DNA of 64,000 nucleotides from Megaustenia siamemsis (GCA_032433765.1 JAVIAB010000073.1:69607087-69671086), one strand, 5' to 3'; counted from the first letter of the stretch, positions 20,238 to 30,770 are shown. A program made the numbers and translations. The notes: generated from the sequence alone by a model not told the origin.

Positions 20238-20441
20238 TTAGTTTCTATTACTTCTGAAATACTTTTTTAGAATCTTGGCTCTGTGATCAATAGCTAGGAT
20301 GGGGGAAATAATTTTGCCACATTCTTGTATACGGTTTATGAAGCGCTCCTTGTCTATAGAAAACTGCTGCCAAGAATAATTGGGTTCGTCATTTTCATCA
20401 TCGTGGATTGTTAAAACAATCGTTTCTTCACAAAAATGAAC
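20238..20441 (-). CDS. acidic-protein gene, exon 2
   Basis: 67 codons plus TAA, opened by a consensus acceptor (TTTCTTCTAG at 20451-20442) in phase 0 with exon 1. The N-terminal part has acidic residues (IHDDENDEPNYSW), followed by a basic helix-like stretch rich in Lys, Arg and Ile (SIDKERFINRIQECGKII, then a Lys-Lys-Tyr-Phe-Arg end). I recognise no family. Without the splice this frame lacks a start codon, which supports the two-exon model. Confidence 0.6.
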   Translation of the reverse strand, partial: VHFCEETIVLTIHDDENDEPNYSWQQFSIDKERFINRIQECGKIISPILAIDHRAKILKKYFRSNRN

Positions 20442-21048
20442 CTAGAAGAAACGAGACAATTTAGGTTTAAAAGCCAGCAAAAACTTCTAAATGAAAAACA
20501 CTTTATAATAAAATATCTCTGCACAACTCTGTAGCTGATGTCATTTCTCTTTGTTTCCCTCTGTCTTTTCACCCCTCACGTTTTCAAGTTGGTACAAGTT
20601 ATTACAGCGGTTCTCATTACAAGTCACAACATCCAAGTATTGGATATCTCTTTCGCTTCTCACCTAGTAACCTATTGTCCATGAGTCTCTTGGGTAAGTT
20701 AAACCTGCTTCTACGTAAAATTTACTCTACTCCACCTCCAGAGGATAACACGTCAAATGATTTACCAGTATTAATATTATTCCACTTGTCTTTTTCTTTG
20801 ATGTTACAGTTACTTCTTTATGGTATTAACGATGAGTCCTTTAATTTTTCGGTTTCCTTTACTATAACGTCAATCATTACTAGCAACTAGTTTCAAAATT
20901 TTCATTACACGTGGAAATTTACTATTTATCATCATCAATAAAGATAATGTCTCTACTAGTTGTGTAATAACCCAGTAATAAAGATAACGAAGGAGAAACA
21001 GAGAATATCAAATCAAAAGGTAAACTCGACTCCAAAGCAATTACCTAC
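20442..21048 (-). other. 607-bp intron of the acidic-protein gene
   Basis: GTAGGT donor at 21048-21043 and TTCTAG acceptor at 20447-20442, phase 0 on both sides. The intron hosts a decayed LINE copy. Confidence 0.6.
20540..20905 (-). pseudogene. decayed RTE-like LINE fragment inside the intron
   Basis: Matches, with gaps, the LINE at 26010-26600: TTCTCTTTGTTTCCCTCTG, the CTCATTACAAGTC block and, later, CCACTTGTCTTTTTCTTTGA and GAGTCCTTTAAT. It is much more diverged than the LINE around the element, so it is old or was inserted in the ancestor of the element. Confidence 0.5.
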
Positions 21049-21444
21049 CTTGGTAGCTCTATCGTTTAGTGTATCACCTTGCTGGCTGCAAGCGTATTGT
21101 TCGTTCCACGTTGCGTTAATTTGTTCAAAATAAATATCATGTTCAAAGATTTGTATATCTCTATTACCAGTCGAGGAGTGGTTGTTAATTATTTCAGTTG
21201 GAATCTCCAGTCTTCCAGCTCCCTGATTTTGAGAGCCGGTGATGTAGGTGTCAGAGGTTTCACTAGAGTTTAAAAACCTTTCACGTATATTTGTCTTTTT
21301 GAAAATTGAGTCTAAAGTTAAACCATTATTTAAATTACCACTAGGCCATATTGTCGTGGTTTGCGTGCTCATTGACACATCACTATCTTCATCACTGTCT
21401 TCCTCTTCTGAACTTGAGTTTATTCGAAAAAGTAGATGAGCCAT
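21049..21444 (-). CDS. acidic-protein gene, exon 1
   Basis: 132 codons ending ATK at a GTAGGT donor. The protein starts MAHLLFRINS, then a Ser/Glu/Asp cluster (SSSEEEDSDEDSDVS, residues 10-25), like the acidic patches of chromatin- or histone-interacting factors and of casein-kinase-2 substrates. The remainder is polar, with no recognised fold. Joined to exon 2 it gives about 199 residues. The first ten codons lie in the right inverted repeat. A TATAAAT at about 21472 on the minus strand, 30 bp upstream of the ATG, is a likely promoter. The function is unknown. Confidence 0.65.
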
Positions 21445-21467
21445 AAGGTATAAGTTTACCTCTACTC

Positions 21468-21479
21468 AATTTATAACCT
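21468..21479 (-). promoter_or_regulatory. TATA box of the acidic-protein gene
   Basis: GGTTATAAATTG on the minus strand, 25-35 bp before the start codon. The same site is duplicated in the left arm at 18803-18814. Confidence 0.55.
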
Positions 21480-22040
21480 TCTATTTTAACTAAATACGTG
21501 TTACCTTAACACTGGCTCTAAGAGTGTGTAATATACGATTGTTTCCTTGTTCTTATAGTTTGATGTGCTTATCTTCAGATTTATCTCTCAACCACCAAAA
21601 TTTCACAACTTAATTAGGATGTCTTTAATGATTTTTTGTTCCTTGTTATTGACACACCTATCGTGACAACATACTTTTCTATGACTGGGAATTCACTTTT
21701 CCATCAGTCTCAATTGGTCACCAGTGCAATGAGTATTCTGTTATTGGATCATAGGTCACATTCTATTTTTAGTAACTAATCAGGTATTGCATCAGAGATC
21801 AAAATCTATTTTTAGTAACTCAACATCCCCATTATAGGGGAACTGAGTAACACCATCTCTTTTTGTGAAAATTTCAGATTTCAAAGCTGGAGCAAACCAT
21901 TCTTATTACAATCACATGCCTACTACAGGACAACTCTCATCATCAGTGTGAGAGGGTGTCGTGACCTGGTAAACAATATTGTAAGGCAGTAACAAATGCT
22001 GTGGGGGTTACCAAACTTTTATTAGGGAAAATATATAAAC

Positions 22041-22610
22041 TCACAGATAAACATTTCTAGGTAAAGCTCTTAAAGACCAAAGGCTGTTGTGAAGTAGAGT
22101 CCACAGTGTTGTAGCTTCTTCGTTAGAGAGGTCTAGAAAATTTCCAAACCACCTTCTTTTAGTAACCACTCTCCAAATTCTCTTCCGATGATACCACCGG
22201 TCCAAGTACCAAAGTCCGTTTCTAAAGTACAAATGTCGGAATCAGAGTCGAACATGTCTTTAACATGATTCTTAACTAATCGATAGGCGAGGGTATATAG
22301 AACAACAAGACGACCGAAATTGCGAATTCGATCTGAAAGTATTTCGATAACGATGGTTACAAACGTGGCGTAGATATCATGACCACCGACTCTCTGAATT
22401 ATTCCAGTAAATAACAGCTCATTTCTCTCCGATAATGTTTATACTAGGTTAGCCATAGCTTTATAAAACTTGGAATGTTTCTTACACGTCTTATCATATG
22501 TATGAATAATATCAACCCCCAGGAACATAAACTCCTTCATAAGTTTATCCAAACACATTCTATGGACCAGAAACGCCCACGATCCTCGCTGAGAACCCGA
22601 CCAATTCATT
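22041..22610 (-). pseudogene. Bcl-2-family-like gene, broken right-arm copy
   Basis: Mirror of 17671-18240. Two disabling changes are visible: the codon matching Tyr57 is a stop (TAT to TAA, about 22440), and one base is missing from the A run just after the BH2 Gly-Gly-Leu-Glu (about 22140), which shifts the frame. The last 60-odd codons remain open by themselves. Loss of this copy while the left stays open suggests the arms are no longer being homogenised. Confidence 0.8.
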
Positions 22611-23118
22611 TACCTTAAGATGGAACTGGAACCGTTTTCAAAGTTACGCTCTTCTATAATTGGTTAATCACTCTGCCGTTCATAGTAATGCTCTTTTCTG
22701 AATGGTTATAATACAGATGTCAGTCATTTCTTTGCTCCGCCTCCCATGCTAATACTCTTCTCTGGTTGGTTAATCCAGATATCAGTCGATGTTGGCATAG
22801 TCACTCTCTGATTGGATAATGTATTCATTTGTTACCAATTTATATTTAAACTAGACCCTTCAGGGCTTTCGTGTTATAAGTTTGGTTGTTTCAAGGAAGT
22901 TCATACTAGTGTTCAGTCTAACGGATTGAGATTCTATTTTACACAGTAAGTTGGATTGTTTTCTCTTAAAGTACGTTAAGGCTTATCGATAAAAGGTTAT
23001 TCAATTTTATCGAGGTGTTTAAAGTAGGTATGCTAAGTATTGTTGAGCTTGATGTTTGATGAAGTTAAACTAGGTATGTTAAATATGGTTGAGGAAAGGG
23101 TTATTGGATTTTCTCCAG

Positions 23119-23244
23119 ATGGTTTCTCATAATGAGGTTTCTTCTGGTGAACATCCGTGTCCATTATGTTCAAAGAAGTTTAAATGGCGCGGTGATTTGT
23201 TGGAGCATACTCGAAAATTACATACAACCATCATGGCACACTAG
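23119..23244 (+). CDS. single C2H2 zinc-finger micro-ORF, right-arm copy
   Basis: Mirror of 17036-17161. 41 codons with the same C-x2-C-x12-H-x4-H finger, ending at the start of the 31-bp array. It differs from the left copy by Lys for Gln between the zinc-binding His residues. No domain besides the finger. Confidence 0.45.
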   Translation: MVSHNEVSSGEHPCPLCSKKFKWRGDLLEHTRKLHTTIMAH

Positions 23245-23965
23245 ACAATCTACATACACTCATCACGACACACTAGACAGAACCTACATTCAGCCATCCC
23301 GACACACTAGAAAACCTACATACAACCATCATGAGACACTAGACAACCTACATATAGCCATCATGTGACACTAGACAATCTACATACAAGCATCATGGCA
23401 CAGTCGACAACCTACATGATCCATCATGGCACAGTCGACAACCTACATGATCCATCATGGCACAGTCGACAACCTACATTCGTCCATCTCGACACAGTCG
23501 ACAACCTACATTCGTCCATCTCGACACAGTCGACAACCTACATGATCCATCATGGCACAGTCGACAACCTACATGATCCATCATGGCACAGTCGACAACC
23601 TACATGATCCATCCCGACACAGTCGACAACCTACATTCGTCCATCTCGACACAGTCGACAACCTACATGATCCATCATGGCACAGTCGACAACCTACATT
23701 CATCCATCATGGCACAGTCGACAACCTACATTCATCCATCTCGACACAGTCGACAATCTACATACAACCATCATGAGACACTAGACAACCTACATTCGTC
23801 CATCTCGACACAGTCGACAACCTACATGATCCATCATGGCACAGTCGACAACCTACATGATCCATCCCGATACAGTCGACAACCTACATTCATCCATCAT
23901 GGCACCGTCGACAACCTACATGATCCATCATGGCACAGTCGACAACCTACATTCGTCCATCACGA
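23245..23965 (-). repeat. 31/32-bp GTCGAC minisatellite (type 2), right arm
   Basis: Same two unit types as the left arm, with about seven fewer units. GTCTAG-type diverged units again lie next to the zinc-finger ORF. Confidence 0.93.
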
Positions 23966-24885
23966 CATATCATACGTCTCTGATAAAACGACATGACATA
24001 CGTGACTGTTACAACGAGATGACTATTACAACGAAATGACTGTTACATTGACATGACTGTTACATTGACATGACTGTTACATTGACATGACATACGTATC
24101 TACTACATCGACAGAGAGTTCAGTGGTTGAATATAGAATCGACTCTGAGCAATCGGCGCAAAATATAGTCAGTAGCCAAACATTGAGTATAAATTCGAAG
24201 GCTTCGAGATGCAGATGTGTAGAAGAATAGGGAGTATTGGTTGGAAAGAATATGCCCTTTTGCCCTACCGTGTCTAACTATTTTGACTTTGGACCTAGAT
24301 TTTTACTGTTTTGAGTTCAACTTTTTAGTTATGAGACGAAAATTTGGGGTTTGGAACTAAGTTTTCTTATCTGTAAGGTTCACCATTACTGTTGTCTGTT
24401 ATTCGTTGAAGTGCTAAAGACGACATGTCTGTTACAACGACATACCATACGTCTCTGATAAAACGCCATGACATACGTGTCTGTTACAACGAGATGACTA
24501 TTACAACGAAATGACTGCTACATTGACATGTCTGTTACAACGAGATGACCATTACAACGAAATGACTGTTACATTGACATGACTGTTACAACGAGATGAC
24601 CATTACAACGAAATGACTGTTACATTGACATGACTGCTACATTGACATGACTGTTACAATGACATGACATACGTGTCTACTACATCGACATGACTGTTAC
24701 ATTGACATGACTGTTACAATGGCATGACATACGTGTCTACTACATCGACATGACTGATACAACGACATGGCTATTACAACGACATACCATACGTCTCTGA
24801 TAAAACGACATGACATACGTGTCTGTTACAACGAGATGATCATTACAACCAACAATTCACGCCAACTTCTAACCTACTACTACAA
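23965..24885 (-). repeat. 17-18-bp minisatellite (type 1), right arm, in two blocks
   Basis: Inverse of the left-arm blocks (15945-16090 and 15120-15640), separated by the same 300-bp non-repetitive segment. Confidence 0.85.
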
Positions 24886-25161
24886 CTTCCAACGTACTAC
24901 CTCACCCCATCAAGCGACAGGTCCATTCTGAACAACGTGACCACCTCCCCTTTAGCAATTTAACAGTATCATGTATTACTTCTTGTAAATAAACTACTTT
25001 GTTTCTTATGTATTATACTTGTCTATAATGTGCAATAGTTAAAGACTACATTATTGTCTACCCCTGTGTTATCTAGTGTGAGATATATACGAATAAAACA
25101 ATAAATAAATAACTTGTGAAATAAATAAATAACTTGTCACTGTTAATTACCCGCAAGCGTC

Positions 25162-25434
25162 TCACATTAAAACATCGGTATCGTAAAATTCCCCTTTTAA
25201 ATGACTCTCCTGATGAACACTTACCGGCTTGGGAGATTTCACCGCGGGAGGCGGATTCTTTGATGTAAACGCGGTCCGTCTAACGGGAACTCTTTGATCG
25301 CGCTTAACGTTAAACGCGGCCCCCTCGCTGCGCGTCTTCGCTGCGCGTCTACCGAGCTCTTTGATCTTGCGGCCCCTTGCTGCGCATCTTCGCGGCTGTG
25401 CTTCTGCCGGTAACTCTTTGATCTCGCTTAACAT
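25162..25434 (-). CDS. possible small basic protein, right-arm copy
   Basis: Mirror of the 14624-14896 frame, with no difference in the translated product. The same CpG-rich context, TATA box (25846-25857) and internal GTAAGT donor are present. Its conservation between arms carries little weight because the arms are young. Confidence 0.3.
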   Translation of the reverse strand: MLSEIKELPAEAQPRRCAARGRKIKELGRRAAKTRSEGAAFNVKRDQRVPVRRTAFTSKNPPPAVKSPKPVSVHQESHLKGEFYDTDVLM

Positions 25435-25914
25435 TAAACGCGGTGTTTCGCGTGTAGTTACTAAGTTCGGTAATGCACATTCGTGTATCGTGTGTAACGG
25501 CCTAAGTTGTTACCTTTAATTCTAAAGGAAGTTTTTAAAACTTGGATAAAACTGTTTTGAACGTCATTGTTTTTATTGCCTGAGAGTATAAAGAAAGAAT
25601 AGATTTATGAAAGTTACGGAACCATTGAAAGTACAAAGAATATAATAGATTTATGATACCACCACCGCCCCTTCACCACCGCCGCGGGAGGTCACCACAA
25701 CACCACCACCACCGCCACGAGAGGTCAACGAGAGGTCACCGGAACAAAAAATGGGCGGGTAGACTCTCATATAAGGAAAAAACGGTAGACTCTCATATAA
25801 CGAAAAACCGCACCAAAAAATGTGCGTTGATCTGCTGCGTGTAGACTATTTATATAAGGATTTATGCGCGTTTGAACGCACTTTCCACGGTCCTAAATGA
25901 CATACTATACTACT

Positions 25915-27041
25915 ATCATGTCTCTCCACAACTTACGATCTCGACAGTTATTTATCATTTCTGTTGTTGACCTTCTGCCAAGCCATTCTCTTAAGCTGTC
26001 TGGTATTTTTTCTCTTTGCCTCCCTCTATTTCTTTGTCCCTCAATTTTCCCAGTTGTCACAATATATTCCAACTGTTCCCTTCTCATTACATGGCCAAAA
26101 AATGATGATTGTTTGTTCCTAATTGAATAAATTAACTTTCTGTTTGCTTTGACCTCTTTAAGAACGTTTCCATTACTTTTCTTAGCTATCCATGGTATTC
26201 TCAACATTCTTCTGTAAAACTACATTTCTACAGACCCCAGTGATTTTTTGGTCTGTTGTCCTATTGTCTATGATTCACATCCATATGTTAAGATTGGCTC
26301 TACATAACATTTAAAAGCTCTTTTTCTTGTTTCTATTGTCAAAAATGGATTGCATAGTATCTTCCTCATTTTTTTGGAAAACTGTTTTTGCCTCAGAATT
26401 TCTGCATCGCACCTCTGTTATACATCTTCCGTCTGAGGTTAACAAAGTTCCCAAATATTTAAATTCATTTACCTGTTTTAATATTGTTCCACTTGTTTTT
26501 TATTTTTCACTGAGGTGATGTATTCTTTTGTTGTTGTTGTTACCATTACTTCTGCCTTTTTGCTTTTAAAGCTGAGTCCTTTATTTGCTTTTCTTCACTA
26601 TAATGTCTAACTTTTCTTGTAACTCATTTTCACTCTTAGCGATTAAGACTGTATCATCAGCATACCTCAAATTATTTATATTATGACCTCTAATTGTTAT
26701 TCCAGGCATGCCCCTTATGGATCTTAAAATAATCTCACTACAAATATTAAACAAATCTGGTGACAGCACACAACCTTGCGATGTACCATGATTTATTTGT
26801 TGAAACATTCCCAAATGATTTCCAGTTCTTATGGCCGCTGTTTGTTACCAGTACAAGTTTTTTATTATTCTTAGATTTTTGCTGTCAAAGTTTATTCCTT
26901 CTAAAATGTTTATTATTTCTTGTTGCTTTATTTTGTCAAATGATTTGGCATAATCTATGAAACATAGGTATAGATCTGTTTTCTCTCTTTGGCTCTTTCT
27001 AATAAAGATCTTATGATGTTTATAGCATTGTTCATACCTTT
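25915..27041 (-). pseudogene. RTE-like LINE, main part (RT palm to C-terminus)
   Basis: Continues the LINE whose 3' tail is at 14096-14140. On the minus strand: a GMNNAINIIRSLLERAKE block at the upstream edge, a degenerate AFDK region, TSQGCVLSPDLFN, the catalytic NLRYADDTVLIAKS at about 26660, then thumb sequence. The C-terminal block is GHVMRREQLEYIVTTGKIEG followed by basic repeats, SLREWLGRRS and LWRDM. Several stops and shifts are visible (for example after NLYW). This order and the C-terminal block are typical of RTE-clade LINEs. The palindromic element cut its 3' UTR, and a retroposon cut its RT. Confidence 0.88.
27034..27041. repeat. 8-bp target-site duplication of retroposon copy 2, left
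   Basis: ATACCTTT, repeated at 28518-28525. Removing the insert rejoins the LINE frame as SDEQSGFLGGKGMNNA. Confidence 0.88.
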
Positions 27042-28517
27042 TGGTTATTGGTTATTGGTTATGGAAGGCCTCGGCATCACAGCAAACGAATTAAAATCCA
27101 TAATTGCTCAACCGCCCGTGCCAGTGGAATCATCCGAATTACCAACTCATCTCCCAAACAAAGAAAGGTAACTGTAGTTCCCATCGTAGCAGTCTCAGCA
27201 CACGCCAAAAGACATAAGGCGAAACCGCGCAGAAAGTGAACACAGCCAACTGTTCCCTGTCATACGATATCATCATTCATCGTAAACAAGCGGGATATCG
27301 AAGCAGGATCAAAACGGATGAGACACACAGCTCACGGTGTGCACAGAGCACTTAACTCAGTAGCTCCTGCAACAAGCCGGACTTGGAATATGAGGAAACT
27401 GCAAGAAGGAACACTTTTCAGACATAGCCTTCAATGGTTCCTGCCGCCTATCCACCATATACCATGGGAGTTCACGTCCTCCCGAAAATGATGATCGTCG
27501 TAGCACTTGATGATGTTAGGCCGTCATTGATGACTCCAATTCCAAACATATAGACACACAGTGGTGGTAATTTGTCATTTCCAATCCAACAGAAGCCACA
27601 TGACCTGTAGTTAGTAAAACCACAGAGAGACTATGATTTTGTGACCTTCACTGATTCACTCTTAGATGTGAATGTGTAGTTTACACAAGAGGAGAAGTTT
27701 TCAACTACAGTGATCCCATTTAAGGCAATTCTGGGATAGCAAGGCAAGTCTCCTTTATAGCAGCAGAACTTGATGTTCTCCGCTCCCTTCTTGTAGCTGC
27801 TGCCACACGATTCTGATGTCTCATTAACTTGGGCATCATTCAAGAACAATGTCAGATTAACATTCCATAGATATGGCTCTGCTGATGAAGTGCTTGGTGC
27901 AACAGTTGTATCAATCATACTGGAGGCTCCTGGTCTGTGGTCATTAATATCACAGACGGCAGCACATGGTGTTGTTATATTCAGTATTTCTTTCTGGGGT
28001 GTAAATATGTGGCACACACATGGAGAGTGGTTTGTGGTCACAGTAATCCCATTAAAGGCAATTCTAGGGTAGCATGGCATAGCTGTTTCAGAACAGCACA
28101 ATCCTGTGATGTTTTCTGTGTTCGCTATAAAGCTGCTGCTGCTACACAATCCTGACCAATTATAGGTGTGGACATTATTCACTTGCAATGACAAAACTGC
28201 TTTGTTTACATCATAAACCTCTGGAAGCGAATCATTTATGGGACTAATAGTACAATTTATTCTTCCATCGGGGATATCTGCATTGAGTCCCCAGAAAAAG
28301 GTCTTTGGTTAAAAAGCACATATGCGTTTGAGTTAAACATACAATGAGCCCACTTCATAAATTCAAAATGATTCTTGCCAATGCCATCCGTTTGCACAAG
28401 TTAGGTCCTTAGCTACCAACGTCAAAAATGTCTGAAACGAAGCCATCCAATTAACGGCTTTATCTACAGCGAAGGTTAACGAACTGTGAACAAACATTTA
28501 TGTTCAAACCCTTGAAA
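27042..28517 (-). mobile_element. gene-carrying retroposon, copy 2 (5'-truncated)
   Basis: Closely matches 4295-5790 of copy 1, with the same TTGGTTA tail. It stops at CAAACCCTTGAAAA, about 130 bp short of copy 1's 5' end. An 8-bp TSD flanks it. Copies differ by scattered bases and small indels. Confidence 0.88.
27631..28194 (-). pseudogene. Cys-rich glycoprotein-like ORF in retroposon copy 2
   Basis: Same two-module ORF as in copy 1 but cut short. The Tyr after VKVTKS in copy 1 is a TAG here, removing the last 40-odd residues including the hydrophobic end. The start is also displaced. Cys and the PCYPRIA(F/L)NGITV motifs are kept, so the loss is recent. I infer that neither copy is functional in place. 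Confidence 0.6.
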
Positions 28518-28590
28518 ATACCTTTACCTCCAAGAAAACCAGACTGTTCATCGCTAATTTCTGGACTGATTTTGTTTGATTTTGTCAAGG
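28518..28590 (-). pseudogene. RTE-like LINE, most 5' remnant
   Basis: Minus-strand KISPEISDEQSGFLGGKG directly precedes the segment at 27041, as in RTE RT domains. Upstream of about 28590 the similarity ends (5' truncation). Confidence 0.75.
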
Positions 28591-29030
28591 AAACCTCAGA
28601 GGGCAATAAACAGGTCAATCTAGTTGAAAAGGTGGTAAGAATGATTAAAAAAAAAAGATTTGAAGATCATTAGAGAAAAGAATTAGCAGAGCGAATTTTC
28701 TTTGGGTTGAAAGACCTCAGGGTTAGCTATAGGATGGTTCTCCATAGCCAACCGGATGTGGAGGAACATGAGATCAAGCCTGAGACCAGGATAAACTGGG
28801 GGCCACAATGGTCGAGAGAGCTAATGTGAGCCATCATTGGAGTGCTTTTATTTCGAGAGATGTCATACATTTCATGCTCATGAAATCTATCACCGTATCG
28901 TCATTGTATCACCAACACACGTGTTTTCAGTCACAGTATATATTCTTCTTCTTATGCGAACATGGCTTATTCAGACTAGGACCTCTGACTCTCTTATGAA
29001 GGCAGCTGCTCGTTTCAGTGATTCAGTTGC
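28591..29030. other. no gene recognised
   Basis: No repeat or motif seen apart from weak similarity of its end to LINE coding sequence. Confidence 0.4.
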
Positions 29031-29824
29031 CCCGTAGAGTTTCTCTTTCAGGGAGGTGGGTGTGGGCCACATTTACCTCCTCAGGCCTATGTACTGGGGG
29101 CAATCCTGTAGAATGTGTTTTGTTTTCATGTTATCCAGGATACAGTGACATTGGCTGGTAGTTCCCATTTTGAGTTTGGTGAACATATGGTTTCTCATTC
29201 TGCTGTGGCCAGTGCATAGGCGAAGTATGATGACTTGATCACCTCCTTGATAGTTGGAGGTATCCATCCCTCTCGTTATACTTTGGGCGTTCTTGTTCTC
29301 ATTTTTCCTGATACTGGCCTTTGACAATGGATTTTGCTTCATCGTGGCTGACCAGATGGTTCTCTTGTGGTAATCTCCCTCCCTCCTTAGCTAGTTTGTC
29401 TGCGCATTCGTTTCTTTGTATGTTACAGTGTGATGGTATCCACTGGATGACCACCCTCTGGAAGTTTTTGCACAATTAGTCTAGGGTTGTTCTAAGGTCA
29501 TCTAGCTTGCTGTTTCTGTGGTTTTTTTTTTTTTAAGAGCTGTTAGGACTGACAGTGCGTCAATCAGTATCACTAATTTCTTGTGCACGTTATTTTTGTA
29601 TTGGATAGCCAGTTTGCAGCATCTTTGAGGGCTTCAGCTTCTGTTTTATAGTTGTTTGAGAATTTCCCAGTAGCTATTGACTTGGTAATCTCTTCCTGGT
29701 TATTCAGCCTCAAGAACACACCACCCCCTCCATTTCTGGTGGCATTTGTTGCAGAGCCATCCGTGTATTATGTGCGACCAAGAGTCATGTGGGTAGTTGT
29801 CATCTATGTGTTTTTCTGCTATGT

Positions 29825-29872
<48 letters not shown>

Positions 29873-30478
29873 GGGACCTTTTTTTTCATAACTCCTATTA
29901 CGTCTTCCTTACGTTCTGGTATTTGATATTTCCCGTGGGAAGTCATACATGATGGGCATATAGGTTTTGGCATTGTTTGGGACAGTACTGGGTCACTAGT
30001 TGTCAATTCTTTGGAGATTGTCGTGAAGTTGCTCCTCTTTAGTCTTCCCTTGCCGCGGCCGGTTATTCTTTGGTGCATGGGGTAGTTAGGGAGCCTATTG
30101 TATTTCTCCATTTATTGCATTACATTTCCCGTCTATCTTCCAAAGGTTGTAGGCCTGTTACTGTTTCTAGAGTCACCATGAGTGTAGATTTCATAGCACC
30201 AGTGATGATACGGGCAGCCTAGTTTTGTGTTCTGTTATTTTTGCTAAGCTGTTATTTAGAAGCTGTAGCCAGGCTGTGACCTCCATATGCTAGGACTGGT
30301 CTTACTCTTCCTGTGTATAGTCATTTTCAAGATATTGCTGTCTGCACCCAAGTCTGTTCCTGTTAATTTCTTTATGACATCTGTTCGTATTCTGGCTCTT
30401 TTGTTTGCTTTGTCTATCTGATTTATCCATGTCATTCTGCGAGCCATGGTGACGTCAAGATATGTGGTCACCGTGTAC
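29030..30478 (-). pseudogene. I/Jockey-type LINE, RT end to CCHC knuckle
   Basis: On the minus strand from high to low coordinates: YLDVTMARRMTWINQIDKAN (RT end); GSATNATRNGGGGVF and NYKTEAEALKDAA (RNase H, about 29760-29640); VIQWIPSH and NECADKLAKEG (about 29450-29370); then CTGHSRMRNHMFTKLKMG with C-x-C...HILQDC (about 29200-29080). Many frame breaks. A CT microsatellite at 29826-29871 interrupts it. It is related to, but distinct from, the LINE at 2760-7690. Confidence 0.8.
29826..29871. repeat. (CT)n microsatellite
   Basis: About 46 bp of CT. Confidence 0.97.
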
Positions 30479-30770
30479 TAATTTACGGGATTAAATTACA
30501 GACACATGTACACTTTCCTGTATCTCAAACTTGTCATGAAGAAGGATGACCTGGTTGTTGCCAGCGCAAAAGGGGCATGTTTAGTAAACGGTGCGGACGC
30601 ATGGGTCTGTATCTCTCTGGTTATGTCTGGAGTTGCGGGGGGGGGGGGGGGGGGGCGGCACTGTACTTACATGTCCTTGAGATTCTTATCTCGTTTGAAA
30701 GCAGCCAGAAAGGTGGAAAGGGAGGGGAGGAATATCAGTAAAGAGACGACGATTTGCCGAATCAATGCCA
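30479..30770. other. no gene recognised; poly-G tract
   Basis: Open plus-strand frame without motifs. A G run of about 20 at 30636-30655 breaks it. Confidence 0.4.

Larger units (their letters stand above)
18868..21414. other. single-copy centre of the palindromic element
   Basis: About 2.55 kb between the arms. Holds the PC4-like gene (minus strand) and most of the two-exon acidic-protein gene (minus strand). Both genes run in the same direction, from the right arm towards the left junction, so the centre plus right arm is one continuous ancestral segment. Confidence 0.8.
14141..25914. mobile_element. palindromic, non-autonomous Polinton/Maverick-like (adintovirus-like) element
   Basis: An 11.8-kb insertion. 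It starts AGTAGTAGTATAGTATGTCA and ends with the inverse, one AGT unit shorter. Termini beginning 5'-AG with 1-3-bp tandem repeats, long terminal inverted repeats and a 6-bp TSD are the published hallmarks of Polintons, which replicate by protein priming and insert by a retroviral-type integrase. Here the inverted repeats are about 4.5-4.7 kb and leave only 2.5 kb unique. Cargo seen: a Bcl-2-like gene, a PC4-like gene, a two-exon acidic-protein gene, a one-finger C2H2 ORF and large minisatellites. Core Polinton genes (PolB, integrase, ATPase, protease, capsids) are absent, so mobility would need help. Palindromic form suggests a snap-back deletion derivative. Confidence 0.72.
21415..25914 (-). 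repeat. right terminal inverted repeat, about 4.50 kb
   Basis: Inverse of 14141-18867. Shorter mainly because its 31-bp array has fewer units. Point differences include a nonsense change and a one-base deletion in the Bcl-2-like gene and a few substitutions elsewhere. Confidence 0.95.

Noticed and set aside
14141..25914. Integrated short segment of a mollusc herpesvirus (inverted repeats flanking a small unique region)
   Set aside because: The IR-unique-IR shape and viral-looking genes fit, but the 5'-AG/AGT termini and the 6-bp target duplication fit a Polinton much better, and no herpesvirus gene is recognisable.
14141..25914. Assembly artefact (false inverted duplication)
   Set aside because: The arms differ by point changes, a frameshift and an array-length change, and the outer ends show a target duplication with an empty paralogue. 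An artefact would not create these. Long reads would settle it.
29652..30111. Frames ending in LSLSLS or ERERER
   Set aside because: Translations of the CT/GA microsatellite, as also at 31232, 35738 and 35883.
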